8,957 nucleotides of DNA from an uncultured Clostridia bacterium (GCA_947627335.1 CANQVQ010000066.1:1-8957), one strand, 5' to 3'; shown: positions 1 through 5,341, numbered from the stretch's first letter. Made by a program: numbers and translations. The notes: generated by a model not told the origin, from the letters alone.

Positions 1-98
1 AGCGCCCTTGCCGTGAGAGCGTTTATTCCTTCTTTTCGTGTTAAATCCAAAGCGGTTTTTATGATTTCTTCTCGTGTAAACTTGCATTTTGGCGGCAT
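1..98 (-). CDS. TetR/AcrR-family transcriptional regulator, N-terminal fragment (cut by left edge)
   Basis: Reading the minus strand from an ATG at 98-96 gives 32 codons that run off the window. The peptide begins MPPKCKFTREEIIKTALDLT and continues RKEGINALTARA. This matches the first helix and start of the helix-turn-helix of TetR/AcrR repressors (pattern T-R-E-x-I-x-x-A-L-x-L-x-x-x-x-G-x-x-x-L-T-x-R-x). These proteins are dimeric DNA-binding repressors released by a small ligand that binds the C-terminal domain; that domain lies outside the window, so the ligand cannot be guessed. A run of five Gs (minus strand, 107-111), 8 bases before the ATG, serves as ribosome site, and a consensus promoter lies at 150-178. 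Codon use is AT-rich (44 G/C of 98 bases), unlike the genes to the right, which may point to separate acquisition. Family assignment is fairly sure; function is open. Confidence 0.8.
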   Translation of the reverse strand, partial: MPPKCKFTREEIIKTALDLTRKEGINALTARA

Positions 99-126
99 GG
101 TCTTATCCCCCAGTAATCAAAAACTT

Positions 127-140
127 ATGTTTCGCAACAT
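127..140. promoter_or_regulatory. Candidate TetR-type operator (ATGTT-N4-AACAT)
   Basis: A perfect inverted repeat with 5-bp arms, ATGTTTCGCAACAT, lies just downstream of the minus-strand -10 box (150-155), so it covers roughly +3 to +16 of the transcript into the TetR-family gene. TetR repressors usually bind such dyads over their own promoter. The dyad is seen in the sequence; the operator role is inferred from position. A TGTTTC direct repeat (128-133 and 142-147) overlaps it. Confidence 0.45.
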
Positions 141-149
141 CTGTTTCTG

Positions 150-178
150 ATTATAATGGATAAAAAGAGAAAAGTCAA
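150..178 (-). promoter_or_regulatory. Sigma-A-type promoter of the TetR-family gene
   Basis: On the minus strand, TTGACT (178-173) and a perfect TATAAT (155-150) are separated by exactly 17 bases. This is a near-consensus housekeeping promoter. Initiation near 143 would leave a leader of about 45 bases before the ATG at 98. The strength of the promoter fits a gene kept off by its own repressor. Confidence 0.8.
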
Positions 179-225
179 GAGGAGCAAATAGATTCTCGCT
201 TGACAAATGTGCGATTGGAATTGGG

Positions 226-266
226 CATAAAGAAAGGCAACACGGAAAGCATTTTTGCTCCCCGTG
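226..266 (-). terminator. Possible weak terminator hairpin of the merR-family transcript
   Basis: In the minus-strand RNA, bases 266-257 (CACGGGGAGC) pair with 250-241 (GCTTTCCGTG) around an AAAAAT loop. This gives a 10-bp stem with two G-U wobbles. In the plus-strand RNA the same two positions would be A/C mismatches, so the stem favours the minus strand. A T-rich but interrupted tail (TTGCCTTTCTTT) follows. It lies about 150 bases past the stop codon of the MerR-family gene. The rest of 179-416 shows no gene that I can support. Confidence 0.35.
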
Positions 267-416
267 CCGCCCTTTGCCGTTTGAATGTTGTTTCAAATGC
301 CTTTCTTATGCGTTTGTGGAAAAACGCCCGCAAGGTCTGTTTCGTTCACCGCCCGGGAGCGTCAAAACCGTACCGTTTTTCGCCGGAAGGGCGGACCGGG
401 AAAGCGGAAGATTCCG

Positions 417-1478
417 TCACGCCCGCACAAAGACGTAGGAACCGCAATTCCGACCGCCCCAGCGGTAGTCGCCGCTCTTCCATTCCAGCAGGAGGTACTC
501 CCGCGTGCCGTCGTTTTGCAGTTCATACGCACACGCCGTTTTCTCCGTGCGGTGAAGGACATACCCTTTCGTCCAGGTATGCGCGACGGTCCTTTCGCCG
601 TAAACCGACGTGCATTTCCCGTCCGCAAGGAACGTGATGCGCTTGCAGAACAGCCGGCTCGGGTCTTCCGCGTGCTCCGGGAGCCGAAAGTCGCCCTTCT
701 TCTCCGGCGGCAGGAACGCGACCACCTCCCATTGCCCGAGCACGCGTTCGTCGTTGACGAACGGTCGATCGACGTCGTCCTTGCGTGCGATCTCGTCGGC
801 GGTGTAGCGGATACTGTCCCGTTTTTTCAGCGTGAGTTCGGTGACCTCCCCGGTTTCCGGGTAGTCGTGCGATTTGAAGAACAGCGTCATATACAGACCG
901 TCCTCCCGATCGTCAAGCCGGTACGCGTTGGCGAAGGAATCGGTGCCGTTGGAAAAGAGCAGTTTTCCCTTCGTCCAGCCGAAGCACCAGTAGCGGGCGC
1001 CGCCGGGCAGGAAGTACAGTTCCCGCGTCCCCTCGGTCGGCAGGTTTACCGTCCTGCCGCCGACGGTCGCGTGCAGCACCTCCCATTTTCCGACGACCTG
1101 TTCGTCGTCCACGAACGGAAACTCGATATTTTCGACAAAAGGTTTCACAGTTTGTTGCATTACGATTTCCTCCGATGTTGTTTTTTGTAGGGATTCGAGC
1201 GCTTCGAGCATTCGCCGAAGCCGTGTGCGATTGCTCTCGAAAAGCCGCCGGACAGTTTCTCCGTCGTTTTGATACAGCAACAGACGGATCTCCCCGAGCG
1301 TGAATCCGGCTTCCTTGCATTTTTCAATGCGGGCGAACACGGGAAGCTGCGACGCGTCGTAGTACCGATACCCGGTAAACTCGTCGACGTAGACCGGGCG
1401 CAGCAGTCCTTGTTCGTCGTAGTGGCGCAGGGTGGAAACGGTCGTGCCGCATTGCTTTGCAAAATTCCCGATTTTCAT
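417..1478 (-). CDS. MerR-family transcriptional regulator with duplicated lipocalin-like C-terminal domain
   Basis: A 353-residue DNA-binding regulator. Residues 1-70 form a MerR winged helix-turn-helix (MKIGNFAKQCGTTVSTLRHY at the start, then a GYRYYDASQL wing). Residues about 71-107 should form the antiparallel dimerisation coil. The rest is two copies of one domain, residues about 119-205 and 238-353. Each opens with F-V-(D/N)-D-E-x-V-x-G-x-W-E-V (122-134 and 240-252), has a central W-T-K-G (168-171 and 302-305) and nears its end with K-S-x-D-Y (202-206 and 334-338). I take these for beta-barrel, lipocalin-like ligand domains, which is inference; no ligand can be named. The ATG at 1478 is chosen because AGGAG sits 7 bases upstream. 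The longer reading frame starts at a GTG (1523) beside the -10 box and cannot be transcribed from that promoter. The gene is divergent from rubrerythrin, with no obvious target gene beside it, so autoregulation is the simplest guess. Confidence 0.88.
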   Translation of the reverse strand: MKIGNFAKQCGTTVSTLRHYDEQGLLRPVYVDEFTGYRYYDASQLPVFARIEKCKEAGFTLGEIRLLLYQNDGETVRRLFESNRTRLRRMLEALESLQKTTSEEIVMQQTVKPFVENIEFPFVDDEQVVGKWEVLHATVGGRTVNLPTEGTRELYFLPGGARYWCFGWTKGKLLFSNGTDSFANAYRLDDREDGLYMTLFFKSHDYPETGEVTELTLKKRDSIRYTADEIARKDDVDRPFVNDERVLGQWEVVAFLPPEKKGDFRLPEHAEDPSRLFCKRITFLADGKCTSVYGERTVAHTWTKGYVLHRTEKTACAYELQNDGTREYLLLEWKSGDYRWGGRNCGSYVFVRA

Positions 1479-1504
1479 GTGTGCGCTCCTTTCGCTTTTT
1501 TCGA

Positions 1505-1516
1505 TAAGGTACCTTA
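1505..1516. promoter_or_regulatory. 12-bp perfect palindrome TAAGGTACCTTA in the merR-family leader
   Basis: The sequence is fully self-complementary and lies 7 to 19 bases downstream of the minus-strand -10 box, at or just after the transcription start of the MerR-family gene. It may be a second regulator-binding site. Only the palindrome and its position are directly seen; it is short enough that chance cannot be excluded. Confidence 0.35.
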
Positions 1517-1523
1517 CGGGCAC

Positions 1524-1554
1524 AGTATAAACCGAAAGGATACCGGAGAGTCAA
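1524..1554 (-). promoter_or_regulatory. MerR-type promoter with 19-bp spacer and internal dyad
   Basis: On the minus strand, TTGACT (1554-1549) and TATACT (1529-1524) are separated by 19 bases, not the usual 17. An overlong spacer of 19-20 bp is the hallmark of promoters controlled by MerR proteins, which untwist the spacer to activate. A dyad (CCG at 1532-1534, CGG at 1544-1546, each 5-7 bases from the spacer centre at 1539) sits where the regulator would bind. The half-site next to the -35 box, ACTCTCC, resembles known multidrug-regulator operators of this family as I recall them; the other half is degenerate. The arrangement strongly suggests autoregulation. Confidence 0.7.
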
Positions 1555-1565
1555 GGGGTTTTCGC

Positions 1566-1588
1566 AATTTTTTCAAAAAATTTTTTCA
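1566..1588. repeat. A/T-tract direct repeat and AAAAAATTTTTT palindrome
   Basis: AATTTTTTCA occurs at 1566-1575 and again at 1579-1588, enclosing the 12-base palindrome AAAAAATTTTTT (1575-1586). This AT-rich block is embedded in GC-rich DNA just upstream of the merR-family -35 box, where an UP element for RNA polymerase alpha subunits or an intrinsic bend would lie. That role is inferred. Confidence 0.4.
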
Positions 1589-1613
1589 CGTTCCGAAAAA
1601 AACACGGGACCGT

Positions 1614-1648
1614 CGGGGACTTACGGGGAAATTTTTCCGTCCTCCCCG
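1614..1648. promoter_or_regulatory. Nested inverted repeat between the divergent promoters
   Basis: Outer arms CGGGGA (1614-1619) and TCCCCG (1643-1648) enclose inner arms ACGG (1623-1626) and CCGT (1637-1640) around AAATTT. It ends 19 bases before the rubrerythrin -35 box. It is outside both transcripts started at the two promoters in this gap, so an operator is more likely than a terminator. No known box matches it; it is not a PerR or Fur consensus. Confidence 0.3.
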
Positions 1649-1667
1649 AAAAGACGCCGCACGGCTC

Positions 1668-1696
1668 TTGACAAATCGGGGGAAATCTGCTATACT
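1668..1696 (+). promoter_or_regulatory. Sigma-A promoter of the rubrerythrin gene
   Basis: TTGACA (1668-1673) and TATACT (1691-1696) are separated by exactly 17 bases, a strong consensus promoter. Initiation near 1703 would give a leader of about 38 bases with an AGGGAGG ribosome site at 1724-1730, ten bases before the ATG. The normal spacer argues against control by the divergent MerR-family protein through the usual mechanism. Confidence 0.85.
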
Positions 1697-1740
1697 GATC
1701 TTACCCAAAATCAAGAAATACATAGGGAGGTTTTCAAGGT

Positions 1741-2286
1741 ATGAAGAAGTTTGTCTGTCCGTTTTGCGGCTATGTGTACGAGGGCGAAAATCCGCCGGAA
1801 AAGTGCCCGCAGTGCGGGGTGCCCGGCTCGAAGTTCAAGGAAGAAACGTCTGAAACGCTGACGTGGGCGGCGGAGCACGTCGTCGGCGTCGCGAAGGACG
1901 CGCCGGCGGAGATCGTCGAGGGGCTTCGTCAGAACTTTACCGGCGAATGCACCGAGGTCGGGATGTATCTCGCGATGGCGAGGGTCGCGTTCCGCGAGGG
2001 TTACCCGGAGATCGGGATGTACTGGGAGAAAGCCGCCTATGAGGAAGCCGAGCACGCCGCGAAGTTCGCCGAGCTGCTGGGCGAAGTCGTGACGGACAGC
2101 ACGAAGAAGAACCTCGAGATGCGCGTCGCGGCGGAGAACGGGGCGACCGCCGGCAAGATGGACATCGCCAAGAAGGCGAAGGAACTGGGGCTGGACGCGA
2201 TCCACGACACCGTCCACGAGATGGCTCGCGACGAGGCGAGACACGGAAAGGCCTTCGAGGGGCTGCTTAAGCGGTATTTCGGTTGA
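1741..2286 (+). CDS. Reverse-type rubrerythrin (N-terminal rubredoxin, C-terminal diiron ferritin-like domain)
   Basis: A 181-residue cytoplasmic peroxide-scavenging protein. Rubrerythrins reduce hydrogen peroxide to water at a non-haem diiron site, with electrons from NAD(P)H passed through the rubredoxin iron. Residues 1-30 hold the rubredoxin-type FeCys4 site: C6-P-F-C9 and C22-P-Q-C25. Residues about 45-181 form the four-helix ferritin-like bundle, with probable iron ligands E69, E102 and H105 (EAEH), E132, and E165 and H168 (EARH). The domain order is the opposite of classical rubrerythrin, as in the clostridial 'reverse' rubrerythrins that act as NADH peroxidases with partner reductases. 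All expected ligands are present and the length is normal. It is a single-gene unit, with its own promoter upstream and a strong terminator downstream. Such genes are often peroxide-induced, but I see no PerR box. Confidence 0.93.
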   Translation: MKKFVCPFCGYVYEGENPPEKCPQCGVPGSKFKEETSETLTWAAEHVVGVAKDAPAEIVEGLRQNFTGECTEVGMYLAMARVAFREGYPEIGMYWEKAAYEEAEHAAKFAELLGEVVTDSTKKNLEMRVAAENGATAGKMDIAKKAKELGLDAIHDTVHEMARDEARHGKAFEGLLKRYFG

Positions 2287-2310
2287 TCCGAATACGATCC
2301 GAACACACGG

Positions 2311-2349
2311 AAGGCTCCGCCTGCGGGCGGGGCCTTTTTTCTGTTTTTT
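2311..2349 (+). terminator. Rho-independent terminator after the rubrerythrin gene
   Basis: AAGGCTCCGCC (2311-2321) pairs with GGCGGGGCCTT (2326-2336), an 11-bp stem with one T-G wobble and a TGCG tetraloop. TTTTTT directly follows, and after CTG a second run of seven Ts ends at 2350. It begins 25 bases after the stop codon and is a strong, typical intrinsic terminator. Confidence 0.93.
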
Positions 2350-2354
2350 TGGAC

Positions 2355-2385
2355 TTGACGGACGGCGTGTTTTCTGCTCTACTAT
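2355..2385 (+). promoter_or_regulatory. Probable promoter of the Big_2 lipoprotein gene
   Basis: TTGACG (2355-2360) and TACTAT (2380-2385) have a 19-base spacer. The -35 is five of six to consensus and the -10 four of six. The spacing is long, but the spacer shows no central dyad like that of the merR-family promoter. A GGGGGAGG ribosome site (2416-2423) precedes the ATG at 2429 by five bases. The gene needs its own promoter because the preceding terminator is strong. Confidence 0.5.
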
Positions 2386-2428
2386 ATCGGAAAGAAACGG
2401 GAAAACGGGCGAAAAGGGGGAGGACGGG

Positions 2429-3574
2429 ATGCGCAGACGGGGCTTGGCGGCGCTCGCGGTGACGGCGGCTCTGTTTTTGGCGTTCTGCGCCTGCGAGAGC
2501 GGGGAACCGATCGAACCGTCGGGGAATGAACCGACCGAAAGCGTGCTGTCGGCGGAGAGTTTCTCCCTGCCCGCGGAGAGCGTTTCGCCCGTCCCGCCGG
2601 AAAGCTCGTTCGACACTTCGTCCGAAGCAAGTGCCGACGACGGGTCATCCCCGACGCCCGACACGTCCGACGCTTCGTCCGACGCGTCCTCCGAACCGAC
2701 GGACGGGGCATTTCGCCCGTGGCGTGGAGAGGACGAGCCGGACCTCGGCGGACTGAAACTGCCCGCCATTCCCGAGGAAGGATTCTCCTTCCCGGTGCGT
2801 TCGATGACGCTGCGGACGGGGGAGACCGCGCAGGTCGCCTACGAGTTCAAGCCGCTCGGCGCGAGCGACCGCTCGCTGTCGTGGAGCAGCTCGGACGAGA
2901 CGGTCGCGACGGTTGCGGACGGGACGGTGACCGCCGTCGGACCCGGCACGGCGACCGTACGGGCGGAGACCGCCGCCGGACACAGCGCGGAATGTCGGGT
3001 GACGGTGGTTGCGTCGGACGCGCTTTCCCCGCTGACGAGGCTTGCCGTTCAGCTGACCGACGGGGAACTCGCGGGTCGGCAGTTCTCCCGCTACGACGTC
3101 AACTTGGACGGGAGCGCCGAGCTGTTCGTCCGGGAGATCGGGGCGGACGGGGTGCCGGTCGTGACCGTTTACGCGTCGGACGGGAAGGTCCTGCTTTCGA
3201 CGCGGACCGGCGACGACGAGGAATGGGCGATCTGGCGGCGGAAGGAAGGCGGACGGTACCTGCTTCTGTCCTATACGCGGACGACGGACGGGATACAGCG
3301 GTACGCGCTGGACGAGGTGACGGCTTCCGGCGGGGGCGCGGTGTGCAGCCCGCTGTTCGCCCGGGAAACGGCGTCGGACGGGGCGGTCGCGTACTTCCAT
3401 GCTTCCGACGGCGCGCTTGCGTCGTGCGACGGCGACACCTACGACAGCCTGCGCAAGGCGTACTTCGCAAAAAACAGGCAGCTTCCGAAAACCGAACTGC
3501 AATGGGTGCGCGGAGAGACCGAACGGGAGCTCGACCAAGCGCTGCGGGCGCTGACGCTGCCCGGGGAACGCTGA
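2429..3574 (+). CDS. Secreted lipoprotein with Big_2 Ig-like domain and unrecognised C-terminal domain
   Basis: A 381-residue exported protein of unknown function. Residues 1-21 form a signal peptide (MRRR, then a hydrophobic core). The likely lipidated residue is C22 in an atypical FCAC lipobox; C20 is an alternative. Residues about 23-95 are a Ser/Glu/Pro/Asp-rich stalk of low complexity that probably spans the cell wall. Residues about 113-195 are a Big_2 domain, recognised from W-S-S-S-D-E-x-V-A-T-V (152-162), G-T-V-T-A-V-G-P-G-T-A-T-V (165-177) and a closing V-T-V (191-193). Residues about 198-381 match no family I know. They contain DVNLDGSAEL (223-232), a pattern like calcium-binding D-x-N-x-D-G loops, and alternate short beta-like stretches. 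The gene is monocistronic, between a terminator on the left and a new promoter on the right. Big_2 domains usually serve in adhesion or as spacers; the true role here cannot be told from sequence. Confidence 0.85.
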   Translation: MRRRGLAALAVTAALFLAFCACESGEPIEPSGNEPTESVLSAESFSLPAESVSPVPPESSFDTSSEASADDGSSPTPDTSDASSDASSEPTDGAFRPWRGEDEPDLGGLKLPAIPEEGFSFPVRSMTLRTGETAQVAYEFKPLGASDRSLSWSSSDETVATVADGTVTAVGPGTATVRAETAAGHSAECRVTVVASDALSPLTRLAVQLTDGELAGRQFSRYDVNLDGSAELFVREIGADGVPVVTVYASDGKVLLSTRTGDDEEWAIWRRKEGGRYLLLSYTRTTDGIQRYALDEVTASGGGAVCSPLFARETASDGAVAYFHASDGALASCDGDTYDSLRKAYFAKNRQLPKTELQWVRGETERELDQALRALTLPGER

Positions 3575-3613
3575 GCATACGGAAGGTTTTTTGTTGAAGA
3601 TGTGAAAAACCGA

Positions 3614-3635
3614 CGGTTGAATTTTGTTTCAATCG
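3614..3635. promoter_or_regulatory. Inverted repeat upstream of the binding-protein promoter
   Basis: CGGTTGAA (3614-3621) pairs with TTCAATCG (3628-3635) around a TTTTGT loop: eight pairs, one of them G-T. It lies five bases before the -35 box. As an RNA hairpin it is weak and has no T tract, so it is a poor terminator for the preceding lipoprotein gene. As DNA it is a plausible activator or repressor site. Confidence 0.35.
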
Positions 3636-3639
3636 GCAG

Positions 3640-3668
3640 TTGACAAATCCGTCAAAAAGGAATACAAT
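3640..3668 (+). promoter_or_regulatory. Strong sigma-A promoter of the tandem binding-protein genes
   Basis: TTGACA (3640-3645) and TACAAT (3663-3668) are separated by exactly 17 bases. The -35 box is itself part of an inverted repeat, TTGAC (3640-3644) with GTCAA (3651-3655), which could be an operator that blocks polymerase. Initiation is expected near 3675, leaving a leader of about 42 bases with AAGGAG at 3702-3707. Confidence 0.85.
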
Positions 3669-3670
3669 AA

Positions 3671-3690
3671 AAATAATGTATAGATAATTT
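3671..3690. promoter_or_regulatory. Candidate operator: 20-bp imperfect palindrome over the transcription start
   Basis: Eight of ten base pairs are symmetric about the centre between 3680 and 3681 (left half AAATAATGTA, right half TAGATAATTT). It begins two bases after the -10 box and covers the expected start site, a classical repressor position. The block is pure AT apart from two Gs, inside GC-rich DNA. The regulator is unknown; AT-rich composition raises the chance of accidental symmetry. Confidence 0.4.
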
Positions 3691-3716
3691 TGTATCGACG
3701 GAAGGAGATCCCCCTT

Positions 3717-5285
3717 ATGAAACCGTCTTTTTCCCGTTTTCTGGCGTTGGCGCTTTGCGTCCTGCTCCTGCTGCCCGCTCTTGCGGCGTGCGAGGAAGCG
3801 CAGGAGCAGACTTCTTCCGCCGGTTCGTCCGCGTCCGGCGCGACGTCCGCTCTCGTCGACACGGAGGGCGTCGACAGCATCTACCTGAACGAGAACGGGC
3901 TTTACACGCTGGAAAAGCTGGAACGCCCGGAATTCAACTTCACGGAGAAGGAATTCCGCGTGTGCGTCTATAACAACGTGGTGCAGAACACCTATTTTTC
4001 CGAAGAGATCGGCTATGATCTGTACGAAACCACCGACGACGCGATCAACGAGGGCGTCCGTACCCGCAACGACCTGGTCGAGGAGCAGTACGGCGTGAAG
4101 GTGATCGCGTACGCGGTCGACGACGTGGCGGCGGCAATCAGCCAGAGCATCACCGCCGGCGACGACACGTTCGATGCGGCGATGCCGTTCATGAACTGGT
4201 GTACCGGGATCGCACAGGAGGGTTCCCTGTGGGACCTCAAGTCCTTCGAGGAGGAGGGGTACCTGCATTTGGAAGCCCCGTGGTGGGATCAGGACGCCAA
4301 CCGGATGCTTTCCATCGCCGGACGGCTGTACTTCACGACCGGGGACATCTCCTTCATGCAGAAGGTCGTGTCCGGCGCGTTCGCGTTCAATAAGAAGCTG
4401 TACGAGGAATACTGCGCAGACCAGTACGGCGACCTGTACCAGATGGTCCGCGACGGAAAGTGGACGGTCGACGTGATGCAGGAGATGGCGAAATCGGTCG
4501 CCGCGGACATCGACGGGGAGCCCGGGATGTCCTATAAGGACCGCTGGGGGCTGATCGGCAGCAACGCTCTGCCGTCGAGTCTGCTGCTCTGCTCCGGCGA
4601 AACGCTGGTCGGCAAGGACGGGGACGACTGCCCGACCCTGCTGTTCGGCGAAAGCGAGGCGGGCGTGCGGTACGCGCAGAAGCTGCTGGAGATGTTCAAC
4701 GAAGCGAGTTCCGAGTGGTTCCTGAACGTGCAGACCAACGAATCGGTCCAGGGGCGTGATATTTGGCAGACGACCGTCGACGTGTTCGGCGAGAACCGTT
4801 CGCTGTTCTATTCGACCGCGTTCTCCGGGGTCAAGAAGCTGCGCAACTACCCGAATATGGACCCGTTCGGCATGGTGCCGGTCCCGAAGCGGGACGAAAA
4901 CCAGGATCAGTACTATTCCCTTTCCGGCGGCTACGCGTACGGCGTCTGCATCCCGAAGAGCGTCAAAAATCCGGAGTTCTCCGCGTATATGCTGGACGTT
5001 CTCGCCTGCGGCGGCAAAAATTACGTCACGCCGGCGTACTACGAGATCGCGCTGAAGCTGCGGGATTCCAGCGACGAGGAATCGGCGGAAATGCTGGATA
5101 ACTACATCTTCAAGCACCTGGTCTACGACCTCGGCGCCTTCTACGATTTTGGCGGCATCTCGAGCATGATGACCAACCTGATGGCGAGCGGCAGCGCGGA
5201 CGTTGCGTCGGAATTGGAAAAGATCCACGACGGCGTTCTGCAGGCGATCCAGAAATGCGTCGACGCGTACCGGCTGGACGAATAA
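3717..5285 (+). CDS. Extracellular solute-binding lipoprotein (ABC-type, probably family 1 sugar-binding), copy 1
   Basis: A 522-residue lipoprotein. The signal peptide (residues 1-24) ends in a clear lipobox, LAAC, with C25 as the lipidated residue. A Ser/Ala/Gly-rich linker follows to about residue 50. The mature part resembles large clostridial family 1 solute-binding proteins: FDAAMPFM (152-159), APWWDQ (187-192), KKLRNY (373-378) and late NPEFSAYML and GSADVASELE motifs. Such proteins deliver ligands, usually sugars or oligosaccharides, to an ABC permease at the membrane; the ligand here is unknown. No permease or ATPase gene adjoins it. The ATG at 3717 is chosen because AAGGAG lies nine bases upstream; a longer frame from a TTG at 3690 would start about 15 bases from the transcription start and lacks a ribosome site. 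The next gene is a clear paralog 56 bases downstream. Family call is fairly safe, substrate call is not. Confidence 0.85.
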   Translation: MKPSFSRFLALALCVLLLLPALAACEEAQEQTSSAGSSASGATSALVDTEGVDSIYLNENGLYTLEKLERPEFNFTEKEFRVCVYNNVVQNTYFSEEIGYDLYETTDDAINEGVRTRNDLVEEQYGVKVIAYAVDDVAAAISQSITAGDDTFDAAMPFMNWCTGIAQEGSLWDLKSFEEEGYLHLEAPWWDQDANRMLSIAGRLYFTTGDISFMQKVVSGAFAFNKKLYEEYCADQYGDLYQMVRDGKWTVDVMQEMAKSVAADIDGEPGMSYKDRWGLIGSNALPSSLLLCSGETLVGKDGDDCPTLLFGESEAGVRYAQKLLEMFNEASSEWFLNVQTNESVQGRDIWQTTVDVFGENRSLFYSTAFSGVKKLRNYPNMDPFGMVPVPKRDENQDQYYSLSGGYAYGVCIPKSVKNPEFSAYMLDVLACGGKNYVTPAYYEIALKLRDSSDEESAEMLDNYIFKHLVYDLGAFYDFGGISSMMTNLMASGSADVASELEKIHDGVLQAIQKCVDAYRLDE

Positions 5286-5341
5286 GGAACGAAAAAAGGC
5301 GGTCAGATTCCGCAAATAAATCGCAAAAAGGGGAAAAACGA

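Noticed and set aside
200..637. A 145-codon plus-strand open frame, and a TTGACA at its first bases
   Set aside because: The frame begins with a TTG without ribosome site and runs antisense into the MerR-family gene. The TTGACA (200-205) has no acceptable -10 box at 16-18 bases, only a weak CATAAA at 20, so I call neither a gene nor a promoter.
1479..1523. A longer start (GTG at 1523) for the MerR-family protein
   Set aside because: It abuts the -10 box, so it would lie upstream of the transcript start, and the extra 15 residues precede the canonical MerR N-terminus, which has its own AGGAG site.
2355..2385. Idea that the Big_2 lipoprotein promoter, also with a 19-bp spacer, is a target of the MerR-family regulator
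   Set aside because: Its spacer shows no dyad about the centre apart from the two outermost pairs and no similarity to the merR-family spacer; the -10 assignment itself is uncertain.
3099..5315. A 738-codon open frame on the minus strand, antisense to the lipoprotein and first binding-protein genes
   Set aside because: It is the shadow of GC-rich coding DNA: it spans an intergenic promoter region, is full of Arg, Val and His, has no ribosome site, and the plus-strand frames carry clear lipoboxes and family motifs.
5286..5341. Possible terminator or promoter between the two binding-protein genes
   Set aside because: Only a 4-bp GCGG/CCGC stem without T tract is present, and no -35/-10 pair is recognisable.
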